A stretch of 64,000 nt of DNA, taken from the NCBI RefSeq assembly GCF_000011645.1, contig NC_006270.3, positions 1,175,501-1,239,500 on the forward strand, read 5' to 3'. Position numbers and translations under genes: made by a program. The stretch is from Bacillus licheniformis DSM 13 = ATCC 14580. GTDB lineage: Bacteria; Bacillota; Bacilli; Bacillales; Bacillaceae. Shown piece after piece: positions 41,225 through 50,634 of the stretch (position 1 is the first letter of the stretch; every line of letters starts with the position of its first letter). The notes under the pieces were generated by a model. That model worked only from the letters and a program-made list of their open reading frames with translations, ran no database searches and was not told the DNA's origin.

Positions 41225-42262
41225 TTGAAAATAGGTATTATAGGTGCTACTGGCTATGGAGGGGCAGAAATCATGAGGATTATGAGGACTCACCCTTATG
41301 CAGATGAATGCATATTGTATTCATCGAGTGATGAGGGAGCCCGCTATGACGCCGCATACCCGCACCTTGTGAAACTGACAGATCAACACCTGCAACCGAT
41401 CGAGGTTAAGAGGATTGCGAATGAAATCGATTTTTTATTTATGGCAGCGCCTCCGGGGATATCCAGCCGGCTGACGCCACAGTTTGATGCATATGACATA
41501 CCCATCATTGATCTGTCCGGCGATCTCAGGATACAGAACCCAAGCGTCTATGAAAAGTGGTATAAAAGGGAAGCCGCGCCTGAACACGTGCTTCAAAAAG
41601 CGGTATACGGACTGTCTGAGCTGAATCGGGAAGACATTAAAACGGCGCAGTATATAGCCAATCCAGGATGTTTTCCGACAGCGGTTCTTCTCGGCTTGGC
41701 GCCGCTCGTCAAAAGCGGCAGCATCAACGAATCTTTTGTCATCATCGATGCAAAAACAGGGGTATCGGGGGCAGGCAGAAAGCCGTCGATGGGCACTCAT
41801 TTTTCAGAGGTCAATGACAATTTTAAAATATACAAGGTAAACGAACACCAGCACACGCCTGAAATCGAGCAGACTGTCAAACAGTGGAACTCCGCATTTA
41901 AACCGATCACATTCAGCACGCATTTAGTTCCAATGACAAGAGGCATTATGGCGACCATCTACACAGAGCTGAAAGACAGCATGGATGCCGAACAGCTGCA
42001 GCTTATTTTTTCTAAATTTTATAAAGATTCATACTTTGTCAGAGTGAGAGAAACGGGTTCGTTCCCTGCCACAAAAGAGGTGTACGGCAGCAATTTTTGC
42101 GATATCGGCGTTACCGTCGATGAACGGACGAACAGAGTGACAATCGTGTCAGTGATCGATAACTTGATGAAGGGAGCCGCGGGTCAAGCGGTTCAAAACT
42201 TCAACATTATGAACGGCTTGAGCGAAACCGCCGGGCTTGAATTTACGCCAATTTATCCATAA
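41225..42262 (+). CDS. argC: N-acetyl-gamma-glutamyl-phosphate reductase ArgC
   Basis: A 345-residue Arg[17 protein letters not shown] (3-18) is the NADP loop, [17 protein letters not shown] carries the catalytic Cys in the family motif NPGCYPT (here with Phe), and [18 protein letters not shown] follows. It reduces N-acetylglutamyl phosphate to the semialdehyde, third step of ornithine synthesis. Start is TTG 41225, with AAGGTG 8-10 nt upstream. First gene of argCJBD-carAB-argF; followed by argJ after 19 nt. Confidence 0.95.
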
Positions 42263-42281
42263 GACGGGAGAGAACAAACTT

Positions 42282-43502
42282 ATGATTCAGGTGAGTCAAG
42301 ACAGCATAAAAAAAACAGACGGAAGCGTCGCTTCGCCTAAGGGCTATCTTGCAAAAGGGGTCCACTGCGGCCTCCGCTATTCAAAAAAGGATCTTGGGAT
42401 CATCATCAGCTCAAGACCGGCGGTGAGCGCCGCCGTTTATACCCAAAGCCACTTTCAGGCTGCGCCGATCAAGGTGACGCAGGAAAGCCTCAAAAAAAGC
42501 GCGCATCTCCAAGCCGTCATCGTCAACAGCGCCAATGCCAACGCATGCACGGGAGAGCAGGGCTTAAAAGATGCTTATGAAATGCGCCGTCAAAGCGCTG
42601 ATATGCTCGGGATCGAGCCGGATCTGGTGGCCGTGTCCTCAACCGGCGTCATCGGCGAATACCTCAATATGGAAAACATCACAAAAGGCATCAGCCTTCT
42701 CGCCGAGACAGAGCCTGCCGAAGGCGATTTCGAAGAAGCGATCTTAACGACGGACACCGTGATCAAACAAACGTGCTATGAACTGATGATCGGCGGCCAA
42801 AAAGTGACGATCGGCGGAGCGGCCAAGGGGTCGGGAATGATCCACCCGAATATGGCGACGATGCTCGGCTTTGTCACAACAGATGCATGCATCGAAGAAA
42901 GCGCGCTGCAAAGGGCTTTAAGGGAAATCACGGACGTTTCGTTCAACCAGATAACGGTCGACGGCGATACATCGACGAACGATATGGTGCTCGTCATGGC
43001 GAACGGATGCGCCGGAAATGAGCGCCTCCATGAAGAACACGAAGATTGGCCGGTTTTCAAAAAAGGCCTGCAGCTTGTCTGCACAGACCTCGCCAAACAA
43101 ATCGCAAGAGACGGGGAAGGGGCGACAAAGCTGATCGAGGTTGAAGTGAACGGCGCGAAAAGCAATCTTGAAGCGCAAATCATCGCCAAAAAAATCGTCG
43201 GCTCAAACCTTGTAAAAACCGCGGTTTACGGAACGGATGCGAACTGGGGCAGAATCGTTGTCGCAATCGGGGACAGCATGGCTGCTGTGACACCGGAGAA
43301 GGTGGAAATCCGCCTGGGCGGCCAATGCCTATTTAAAAACAACGAACCCCAGCCGTTTTCGGAAGAGCTGGCCAAAACATATTTAGAAAACAGCGAAGTG
43401 AAAATCGAGGTTTTCATGCAGGAAGGTGAAGGAAAGGGTACGGCTTGGGGCTGCGATTTAACTTATGAATACGTCAAAATCAATGCGAGCTATCGTACGT
43501 AA
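42282..43502 (+). CDS. argJ: Bifunctional ornithine acetyltransferase / N-acetylglutamate synthase ArgJ
   Basis: A 406-residue ArgJ, a self-cleaving N-terminal-nucleophile enzyme. GMIHPNMATMLGFVTTDA contains the A-T-M-L cleavage site whose Thr becomes the new N terminus. ArgJ recycles the acetyl group from N-acetylornithine to glutamate. Start at 42282 (MIQVSQDSIKK) with GGGAGAG upstream; a start at 42237 would overlap argC for 26 nt and is not supported by a site. Bacillus ArgJ is bifunctional, consistent with absence of argA here. Confidence 0.95.
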   Translation: MIQVSQDSIKKTDGSVASPKGYLAKGVHCGLRYSKKDLGIIISSRPAVSAAVYTQSHFQAAPIKVTQESLKKSAHLQAVIVNSANANACTGEQGLKDAYEMRRQSADMLGIEPDLVAVSSTGVIGEYLNMENITKGISLLAETEPAEGDFEEAILTTDTVIKQTCYELMIGGQKVTIGGAAKGSGMIHPNMATMLGFVTTDACIEESALQRALREITDVSFNQITVDGDTSTNDMVLVMANGCAGNERLHEEHEDWPVFKKGLQLVCTDLAKQIARDGEGATKLIEVEVNGAKSNLEAQIIAKKIVGSNLVKTAVYGTDANWGRIVVAIGDSMAAVTPEKVEIRLGGQCLFKNNEPQPFSEELAKTYLENSEVKIEVFMQEGEGKGTAWGCDLTYEYVKINASYRT

Positions 43503-43516
43503 AAAAGGGGATCACA

Positions 43517-44293
43517 ATGGGTAAAACAATCGTTTTTAAATGCGGCGGAAGCGTCATCCGCGAACTCTCGGACGAATTTTTTCAAAACCTGAAAGATCTG
43601 ACTGAAAGCGGCTGGAAAATCGCGCTCGTGCACGGGGGTGGACCCGATATTACAAAGATGCTGAAGAAGCTCAATATTCGAACCGAATTCGTCAACGGAC
43701 AGCGCAAGACGACAAAAGCGGTTCTTGAAGTCGCTGAAATGGTCCTGTCCGGTTCGATCAACAAATTTTTCGTTGCTGAGCTGACAAAGCACGGGCTTCC
43801 GGCTGTCGGCGTATCGGGAAAAGACGGGGGACTGCTCCTTGCAGACTATTTAAATGAAAAGGAATACGGTCAAGTCGGGCGCATTAAAAAAGTAAACGGC
43901 CAAATGGCCGAAGCGCTCATGGAAAAAGGATTTATTCCGGTTATCGCACCCCTCTCGATGACGGATGGCTGTGAGACCTTGAATGTGAACGCCGATTTGG
44001 CGGCGTCGGCTGTTGCGGCAGCCTTGCGCGCTGACAAATTGATGTTTGTGACAGATGTCAAAGGAATTATGAAAAACGAAGAAATGCTGAAAGAGCTGAC
44101 GCCCGAAGACATCGAAAGCCTGATTGCTGAAGGCGTGATCTCGGGAGGCATGATACCAAAAGTGCATTCCGCAAAAGAGGCTCTTACAGATGAAGTGGAA
44201 GAAGTAATGATCGTAAGCGGGAAAGGATCTTTCCTGACGAAAGACGATTTCATCGGCACGAAAATCATCAAACAAAAGGAGGCCGTATCGTGA
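43517..44293 (+). CDS. argB: N-acetylglutamate kinase ArgB
   Basis: A 258-residue amino acid kinase family protein: KTIVFKCGGSVIRE at the N terminus with the phosphate-binding Lys, ALVHGGGPDITKML, and VTDVKGIMKNEEML in the nucleotide lobe. It phosphorylates N-acetylglutamate. The short N terminus, lacking the hexamer-forming helix, suggests the type that is not inhibited by arginine. Start ATG 43517 behind AAAGGGGA; it overlaps argD by 4 nt (GTGA). Confidence 0.95.
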   Translation: MGKTIVFKCGGSVIRELSDEFFQNLKDLTESGWKIALVHGGGPDITKMLKKLNIRTEFVNGQRKTTKAVLEVAEMVLSGSINKFFVAELTKHGLPAVGVSGKDGGLLLADYLNEKEYGQVGRIKKVNGQMAEALMEKGFIPVIAPLSMTDGCETLNVNADLAASAVAAALRADKLMFVTDVKGIMKNEEMLKELTPEDIESLIAEGVISGGMIPKVHSAKEALTDEVEEVMIVSGKGSFLTKDDFIGTKIIKQKEAVS

Positions 44294-45447
44294 GTCACTT
44301 ATTTCAAACGTACAGCCGCTGGAATATCAATATTAAAAAAGCGAAAGGCACGATCGTCCAGGATGAGAAGGGGAACGCCTATCTCGATTTCGTCCAGGGA
44401 ATCGCGGTCTGCAATCTCGGGCATTGCCCCGATTCAGTAACGGCTGCTCTCAAAAAACAGCTTGACGATGTCTGGCATGTTTCCAATTTGTTTCAAAATG
44501 AGCTTCAAGAAAAGGTTGCACAGCTCCTTGCCAAAAACAGTGCAGGCGATCTCGTCTTCTTTTGCAACAGCGGGGCGGAAGCGAATGAAGGGGCGGTGAA
44601 GCTTGCGCGAAAACATACGAAAAAAACAAAAATCGTAACCTTTCAGCAATCGTTCCACGGGCGCACGTATGCGGGAATGGCTGCAACCGGACAGGAAAAG
44701 ATCAAGCACGGATTCGGACCGATGCTTGAAGGATTCCATTACCTCCCTTACAACGAGCCGAAAGCATTTGCCGAATTGCAGGACGAAAAAGATATCGCGG
44801 CGGTCATGCTGGAGCCGATTCAAGGCGAAGGCGGCGTCATCCCGGCGAGCAGAGAATTTCTGCAGAGCGTTCAAGACTTTTGCCGAGATAAGCAGGCTCT
44901 CCTTATCATTGATGAAGTTCAAACCGGAATCGGCCGCACCGGTAAAGCATTCGGATATGAACACGAAGGGCTGTCACCCGATATCGTCACCGTTGCGAAA
45001 GGGCTGGGCAGCGGTTTTCCGGTCGGAGCGGTCATCGGCAAAAAAGAGCTCTCAGAAGCGTTTTCGCCGGGCTCCCACGGCACGACATTCGGAGGGAACA
45101 TGCTTGCGATGGCTGCGGCAAATGCCACGTTGGAGACCATTTTTGACAGAAGCTTTCTTGAAGAAGTGAGCGCCAAAGGAGCATTTTTGCATCAACAGCT
45201 GAAAGATAAGCTCCAATTTCCGCTTGTGAAAGATATCCGCGGGAAAGGGCTGATCGCCGGAATCGAGTGCAAAGAACCCGTGCAGCCGCTGATCGAAGCG
45301 CTTCAAAAAGAAGGCCTGCTCGTTCTTCCTGCGGGTCCGAACGTCATCAGGCTTCTGCCGCCGTTGACGGTTGCGAAAAGCGAAATCAAAGCGGCCGTGG
45401 AGAAGCTGAAAGATGTCATGGCAAATCATTCTGCTGTAAAGCAGTAA
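44290..45447 (+). CDS. argD: N-acetylornithine aminotransferase ArgD
   Basis: A 385-residue class III pyridoxal-phosphate aminotransferase: FCNSGAEANEGAVKLARK, FHGRTYAGMAATGQ, LIIDEVQTGIGRTGKAF and the lysine in TVAKGLGSGFPVG. It converts N-acetylglutamate semialdehyde to N-acetylornithine. Start GTG 44290 inside the argB stop, with AAGGAGG upstream. About 33 percent of the sequence motifs are shared with the diaminobutyrate aminotransferase at 16 kb in kind but the context separates the two functions. Followed by a 67-nt gap with an ArgR-type box before carA. Confidence 0.94.
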   Translation: MSHLFQTYSRWNINIKKAKGTIVQDEKGNAYLDFVQGIAVCNLGHCPDSVTAALKKQLDDVWHVSNLFQNELQEKVAQLLAKNSAGDLVFFCNSGAEANEGAVKLARKHTKKTKIVTFQQSFHGRTYAGMAATGQEKIKHGFGPMLEGFHYLPYNEPKAFAELQDEKDIAAVMLEPIQGEGGVIPASREFLQSVQDFCRDKQALLIIDEVQTGIGRTGKAFGYEHEGLSPDIVTVAKGLGSGFPVGAVIGKKELSEAFSPGSHGTTFGGNMLAMAAANATLETIFDRSFLEEVSAKGAFLHQQLKDKLQFPLVKDIRGKGLIAGIECKEPVQPLIEALQKEGLLVLPAGPNVIRLLPPLTVAKSEIKAAVEKLKDVMANHSAVKQ

Positions 45448-45473
45448 TTTTTTTTGAAATGAAAGTATAAAAA

Positions 45474-45499
45474 TTCATGAATATCACTATTTATTCATC
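45474..45499 (+). promoter_or_regulatory. ArgR/AhrC-type box before carA
   Basis: CATGAATATCACTATTTATTCAT resembles an ARG box in its ATGAAT and ATTCAT ends (45477-45497). It lies inside the operon, 15 nt before carA, in an AT-rich gap, so an internal regulated promoter or roadblock site is possible. Confidence 0.5.
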
Positions 45500-45514
45500 A
45501 AAGGTGGGCATAAG

Positions 45515-46579
45515 ATGGAAGGATATTTAGTTCTTGAAGATGGTACATCCTTCAGCGGAGAACTGGACGGTCTTGACGGCTGCACCGGTGAAGTCGTCTT
45601 TTTTACGGGCATGACCGGTTATCAGGAGGTTTTGACAGATCCTTCATATAAAGGCCAGATTATTGTCTTTACGTATCCGCTGATTGGCAACTATGGAATT
45701 AATGGAAGCGATGCTGAAAGCAAACAGCCTCAGGTGAGAGGGGTCGTCGTCTATGAAGCGTGCGACAGATTTTCCCACCATCAGGCGACAGAAAGCCTTC
45801 GGGAATACTTGGCGAAGTGGGATGTTCCGCTTTTGTCGCACGTGGACACAAGAGCGGTTGTTCAGCATATCAGGGCAAAAGGGACGCTGAATGCGAGGCT
45901 GACGAAACAAAAGGACGACATCCCGGCTCCGCGCCAGCTGGAAAACTATGCGGCACAGGTTTCCGGACAAAACGAAAACGGCGCTTTTGGGGAAGGCAAT
46001 ACGCATATTGCGCTGATCGATTTCGGCTATAAAAAGTCGATCGCTTCATCGCTAGCAAACCGGGGCTGCAAAGTGACGGTCGTTCCCTATCAAGAGATGG
46101 ACGGCATTGCGAAGCTGAATCCGGACGGAATCGTCCTTTCAAACGGGCCGGGCGATCCGAAAGCGATCCTTCCATATATGGATGCACTCCGGGGTATCAT
46201 TTCTTCCTATCCGACGCTCGGCATCTGCCTCGGGCACCAGCTGATCGCGCTCGCATTCGGAAGCGACACGTATAAGCTTCCGTTCGGCCACAGGGGAGCC
46301 AATCATCCGGTCATGGACAAAGAGACCGGACGCGTGTTCATGACAAGCCAAAATCACAGCTATGTCGTCGATCGGGACACCATCAGCGAAAATGAATTTT
46401 CCGTCAGGTTTCATCATGTCAACGACGGTTCAGTAGAAGGGCTGATGCATAAAACACTGCCTGTCCTATCCGTTCAGTTTCATCCGGAAGCCCATCCGGG
46501 ACCGGCTGAAAGCGAATGGATATTCGGAGAATATTTGCAGAAATTGAACGAAGCAAGGAGAGAGATCGCCCATGCCTAA
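45515..46579 (+). CDS. carA: Carbamoyl-phosphate synthase small subunit, arginine-specific
   Basis: A 354-residue glutamine amidotransferase subunit. The N-terminal CPSase domain has FTGMTGYQEVLTDPSY, and the C-terminal class I glutaminase has ILSNGPGDPKA and the nucleophile Cys in TLGICLGHQLIALAFG, with QFHPEAHPGP carrying the catalytic His and Glu. It supplies ammonia to CarB. Its presence within the arg operon marks it as the arginine-linked enzyme; the pyrimidine-linked PyrAA is elsewhere in bacilli. The stop overlaps carB by 8 nt. Confidence 0.95.
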   Translation: MEGYLVLEDGTSFSGELDGLDGCTGEVVFFTGMTGYQEVLTDPSYKGQIIVFTYPLIGNYGINGSDAESKQPQVRGVVVYEACDRFSHHQATESLREYLAKWDVPLLSHVDTRAVVQHIRAKGTLNARLTKQKDDIPAPRQLENYAAQVSGQNENGAFGEGNTHIALIDFGYKKSIASSLANRGCKVTVVPYQEMDGIAKLNPDGIVLSNGPGDPKAILPYMDALRGIISSYPTLGICLGHQLIALAFGSDTYKLPFGHRGANHPVMDKETGRVFMTSQNHSYVVDRDTISENEFSVRFHHVNDGSVEGLMHKTLPVLSVQFHPEAHPGPAESEWIFGEYLQKLNEARREIAHA

Positions 46580-49500
46580 AGACCAAACCATCAAAAGCAT
46601 TCTCGTTATCGGATCGGGGCCGATTATCATCGGGCAGGCCGCTGAATTCGACTACTCAGGAACCCAAGGCTGCATGGCGCTGAAAAGCGAAGGCTACCGG
46701 GTGATTCTCGTCAACAGCAACCCGGCGACAATCATGACCGATGAATCTTTTGCAGATGAAATCTATTTTGAGCCGTTGACAGTGGAAAGCCTCACACAAA
46801 TCATCAAGCGCGAAAAACCGGATGGACTGCTCGCCAATCTGGGCGGACAGACAGCGCTGAATTTGGCTGTCGAGCTTGAAAAGGCCGGCATTCTGAAAGC
46901 GTACGGGGTGAAGCTGCTTGGAACATCTGTCGATACGATCGAAAAGGGTGAAGACAGAGAAAAGTTCCGCGCCTTGATGAAAGAGCTGAATGAACCTGTG
47001 CCGGATTCAGAAATCGTTGACAATCAGGATGATGCGCTTCGTTTTGCGCTCTCAATCGGTTTTCCGATTATCGTGCGGCCGGCCTATACACTGGGCGGAA
47101 AAGGAGGCGGCATCGCGGCGACAAAAGAGGAGTTTCTGCCTTTAATCGAAAGCGCCCTCCTCGCAAGTCCGATCCATCAATGCCTTGTCGAAAAAAGCAT
47201 TGCCGGTTTTAAAGAAATCGAATACGAAGTCATGCGGGACAGTAACAATACATGCATCACCGTCTGCAATATGGAAAACATCGATCCTGTCGGCGTCCAT
47301 ACGGGAGATTCGATCGTTGTCGCCCCGTCGCAGACATTAACGGATGCGGATTATCAAATGCTGCGTTCTGCCAGCTTAAAAATCATTTCCGCGCTCGATG
47401 TCGTCGGCGGCTGCAACATTCAATTCGCCTTGGACCCGGAGAGCAAAAACTATTATGTCATCGAGGTCAATCCGAGAGTAAGCCGTTCATCAGCCCTCGC
47501 CTCAAAAGCAACCGGCTATCCGATCGCAAAAATGGCGGCAAAACTGGCTGTCGGCTACACGCTTGCCGAGCTGAAAAATCCGCTCACAGATTCGACCTAT
47601 GCAAGCTTCGAGCCTGCGCTTGACTATGTCGTCGTCAAATTTCCGCGCTGGCCGTTCGACAAATTCAAACAAGCCGACCGCAAGCTCGGCACGAAAATGA
47701 AAGCGACAGGGGAAGTCATGGCGATTGACCGCAATCTTGAAGCGGCCCTGCAAAAAGCGGTCGCCTCCCTTGAGCTGAAAACATCAGGAACACATTTGCC
47801 CGAACTTGGCGGCGTATCTTCTGAAGTGCTGTGGAAGCTGCTTGAGACCCCTGATGACCGCCGTTTCTTTGCGGTTATGGAACTGCTGAGCAGGGGGACT
47901 TCCATCAGCGAAATACACGAGAAAACGAAAATCGATGATTATTTCCTTCATGTGTTTTCTAACATCATTCAGCTGGAAAACACGCTGATGGAGCAGGGAG
48001 ACTCGTTGTCCGTCAGCCTTTTGAAAAAGGTGAAAGAAAAGGGATTTACCGACTTTACGATCGCTTCCCTCACCGGAAAGACAGAAGAAGAAGTGCGCGC
48101 GCTTCGCAAGAAAATGGGCATTGCCGCATCCTTTAAAATCGTCGATACATGCGCGGCTGAATTTGATGCGAAGACAAACTATTTTTACTCAACGTACTTC
48201 GGGAAAAGCGACGGAGACATCTCTCAAAAAACGAAAAAGCGGGCCTTGATCATCGGTTCCGGCCCGATTCGGATCGGCCAGGGGGTCGAGTTTGACTACA
48301 GCGCCGTGCACGGCGTCATGACGCTGAAAAGCCTCGGATTTGAAACGATCATGCTGAACAACAATCCGGAAACCGTCAGCACGGATTATGAAATGGCGGA
48401 CCGCCTGTACTTTGAACCGATTACACCCGAGCATATTCTCAATGTCGCTGAAGCGGAAGACATCGACTTTGCGATTGTGCAATTCGGCGGCCAATCCGCC
48501 ATCAATGTAGCGCAAGCGATTGAAAAAGCGGGCATCACCCTGCTTGGGACATCATCGGAAACCCTTGACATACTTGAAGACCGCGATCAATTTTATCAGC
48601 TGCTTGACGAGCTCGGCATCTCCCATGCCAAAGGAGAAACGGCTTCATCAAAAGCGGAAGCGGTGAAAAAAGCGAACGAAATCGGCTATCCTGTGTTGAT
48701 CAGGCCGTCATACGTGATCGGCGGAATGGGCATGATGATCGTTCACTCAGAAGCGGAGCTCAGAGAGCTGCTGGGCGGGGCATCGCAAATGCCTTACCCG
48801 ATTCTGATCGATCAATACGTATCAGGAAAAGAGTTTGAAATCGACCTTGTCAGCGATGGCGGCGATCTCTACATCCCGACTTATATCGAGCATATTGAAA
48901 AAGCGGGCGTGCATTCAGGTGACAGCTACGCGATTTTGCCGGGGCCTTCGGTTACTCCGGAGATGAAAAGCGCCGCTCGGGATGCTGCCGCAAAAATCGT
49001 CCGCAAGCTCGGATTTAAAGGCATTATGAACATTCAATTTATAGCGGATTCGGATGAGCTGCTCATCCTTGAAGTCAATCCGAGGGCGAGCCGGACGGTT
49101 CCGGTTGTCAGCAAGGTGATGGGAGTTCCGATGATCCCGCTTGCGGCGAAACTGTTAGCCGGTTCGTCACTCAAAGAACTGAAGCCCGCCGCCAAAAATT
49201 CACGCGGCGTTGCCGTGAAGTTTCCGGTCTTTTCATCGCACGCCATTCAAGATGTCGATTTGAAGCTTGGGCCGGAAATGAAATCGACCGGTGAAGGCAT
49301 GTATGTCGGCTTCAATCCGGAAAGCGCCCTGAAGAAAATCTTTGCAGGAATCTGGCAAACGAAAGGCTGCATTTACATGGAAGGAGCCGGCGAGCTCCGT
49401 TCTCTCGCAGAACAGGCGGGCTTCACCGTACAGTCGGACGATTTTCCGGGCTGGATCAAACGGAAGGACAAAGCGCTGCACATCCATTTAGCCGAGTCAA

Positions 49501-49661
49501 AAGAGGCGAGAAAGCAGAGGATAGAAGCCGTCACTCACGGCGTGGCGGTGATGACGGAAGAAGAGACGGTGCGGGCATTTTTGACGAGCGGGCATGGAAC
49601 GACTAAAGCCGTGTCGCTTAAAGATTTATATAAAAAGGAAGTGGAGACATGTCTACTGTAA
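46572..49661 (+). CDS. carB: Carbamoyl-phosphate synthase large subunit, arginine-specific
   Basis: A 1029-residue CarB, with two ATP-grasp synthetase halves: the first starts LVIGSGPIIIGQAAEFDYSG and the second, near residue 555, LIIGSGPIRIGQGVEFDYSA. VRPAYTLGGKGGG and IRPSYVIGGMGMM are the two ATP-binding loops, and the C-terminal ~120 residues form the allosteric domain. It makes carbamoyl phosphate from bicarbonate, ammonia and two ATP. Slightly shorter than PyrAB-type enzymes (about 1070), as usual for the arginine-specific form. It overlaps argF by 13 nt. Confidence 0.95.
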   Translation: MPKDQTIKSILVIGSGPIIIGQAAEFDYSGTQGCMALKSEGYRVILVNSNPATIMTDESFADEIYFEPLTVESLTQIIKREKPDGLLANLGGQTALNLAVELEKAGILKAYGVKLLGTSVDTIEKGEDREKFRALMKELNEPVPDSEIVDNQDDALRFALSIGFPIIVRPAYTLGGKGGGIAATKEEFLPLIESALLASPIHQCLVEKSIAGFKEIEYEVMRDSNNTCITVCNMENIDPVGVHTGDSIVVAPSQTLTDADYQMLRSASLKIISALDVVGGCNIQFALDPESKNYYVIEVNPRVSRSSALASKATGYPIAKMAAKLAVGYTLAELKNPLTDSTYASFEPALDYVVVKFPRWPFDKFKQADRKLGTKMKATGEVMAIDRNLEAALQKAVASLELKTSGTHLPELGGVSSEVLWKLLETPDDRRFFAVMELLSRGTSISEIHEKTKIDDYFLHVFSNIIQLENTLMEQGDSLSVSLLKKVKEKGFTDFTIASLTGKTEEEVRALRKKMGIAASFKIVDTCAAEFDAKTNYFYSTYFGKSDGDISQKTKKRALIIGSGPIRIGQGVEFDYSAVHGVMTLKSLGFETIMLNNNPETVSTDYEMADRLYFEPITPEHILNVAEAEDIDFAIVQFGGQSAINVAQAIEKAGITLLGTSSETLDILEDRDQFYQLLDELGISHAKGETASSKAEAVKKANEIGYPVLIRPSYVIGGMGMMIVHSEAELRELLGGASQMPYPILIDQYVSGKEFEIDLVSDGGDLYIPTYIEHIEKAGVHSGDSYAILPGPSVTPEMKSAARDAAAKIVRKLGFKGIMNIQFIADSDELLILEVNPRASRTVPVVSKVMGVPMIPLAAKLLAGSSLKELKPAAKNSRGVAVKFPVFSSHAIQDVDLKLGPEMKSTGEGMYVGFNPESALKKIFAGIWQTKGCIYMEGAGELRSLAEQAGFTVQSDDFPGWIKRKDKALHIHLAESKEARKQRIEAVTHGVAVMTEEETVRAFLTSGHGTTKAVSLKDLYKKEVETCLL

Positions 49662-50599
49662 ACATCGGGGCGACCCGGGAGATCAATCTGTCAGGCAAGG
49701 ATTTCTTAAGCCTGAAAGACTTTTCAAAAGAGGAGATCGTCTATTTGCTGAAAGAGGCAGCGGCAATGAAGCGAAATAAAATTCAAGACATCTTTAAAGG
49801 AAAAACATTGGCGATGATCTTTGAAAAATCGTCGACGAGAACGCGCGTATCGTTTGAAGCCGGAATGGCGCAGCTCGGCGGAAACGCCCTGTTTTTAAGC
49901 AGTAAAGACATGCAGCTGGGCAGAGGGGAAACGATCGCAGATACCGCGAAAGTGCTTTCGCGATATGTGGACGCGATTATGATCCGCACATTCGAACACG
50001 AAAAAGTCGAAGAGCTTGCCAAGCACGCCGAGATTCCCGTGATCAACGGATTGACCGATCTTTTTCATCCGTGTCAAGCGCTTAGTGACCTATTAACGAT
50101 TCAAGAGATGAAAGGAACATTAAAAGGGCTGAAAGCCGTTTATGTTGGCGACGGAAACAATGTCGCGCATTCGCTGTTAATCGGCTGCGCGAAAGTGGGA
50201 TGCGACATTACGGTGGCTTCACCCAAAGGGTATGAGCCGAATCAGGACGTGGTGAAACTGGCCGAGACATTCGCCGAAGAATCCGGTGCGGCCGTCACGA
50301 TCACAAATGATCCCGTGTCAGCCGTTCAACAAGCGGATGTCATCTATTCTGATGTTTTTACAAGCATGGGACAGGAGGAGGAAGCCGAAGAACGGATGAA
50401 GATTTTTGCTCCTTACCAAGTCAACGGAACGCTTGTCTCCCATGCCAAGCCTGATTACATCTTTCTGCACTGCCTTCCTGCCCACCGGGAGGAAGAGGTC
50501 ACCGCAGAGATCATTGACGGTCCGAATTCAGCGGTATTTCAGCAGGCTGAAAACCGCCTGCACGTCCAAAAAGCTTTATTAAAAGCACTGTTATCTTAA
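49649..50599 (+). CDS. argF: Ornithine carbamoyltransferase ArgF
   Basis: A 316-residue ornithine transcarbamylase. FEKSSTRTRVSFEAGM is the carbamoyl-phosphate loop (S-T-R-T), HPCQALSDLLTIQE the second phosphate region, and FLHCLPAHREEEV the ornithine-binding H-C-L-P motif. It forms citrulline from ornithine and carbamoyl phosphate. Start ATG 49649 inside the carB end, with AAGGAAG upstream. Last gene of the operon; argG and argH are not in this window. A strong hairpin follows 4 nt after the stop. Confidence 0.95.
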   Translation: MSTVNIGATREINLSGKDFLSLKDFSKEEIVYLLKEAAAMKRNKIQDIFKGKTLAMIFEKSSTRTRVSFEAGMAQLGGNALFLSSKDMQLGRGETIADTAKVLSRYVDAIMIRTFEHEKVEELAKHAEIPVINGLTDLFHPCQALSDLLTIQEMKGTLKGLKAVYVGDGNNVAHSLLIGCAKVGCDITVASPKGYEPNQDVVKLAETFAEESGAAVTITNDPVSAVQQADVIYSDVFTSMGQEEEAEERMKIFAPYQVNGTLVSHAKPDYIFLHCLPAHREEEVTAEIIDGPNSAVFQQAENRLHVQKALLKALLS

Positions 50600-50602
50600 A
50601 TG

Positions 50603-50634
50603 AAAAACAGCTGATCCATTGATCAGCTGTTTTT
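50603..50634. terminator. Bidirectional terminator between argF and uppP
   Basis: AAAAACAGCTGATC (50603-50616) and GATCAGCTGTTTTT (50621-50634) form a 14-bp perfect stem with loop CATT, with T tracts in both directions. It overlaps the uppP stop codon. Confidence 0.85.
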
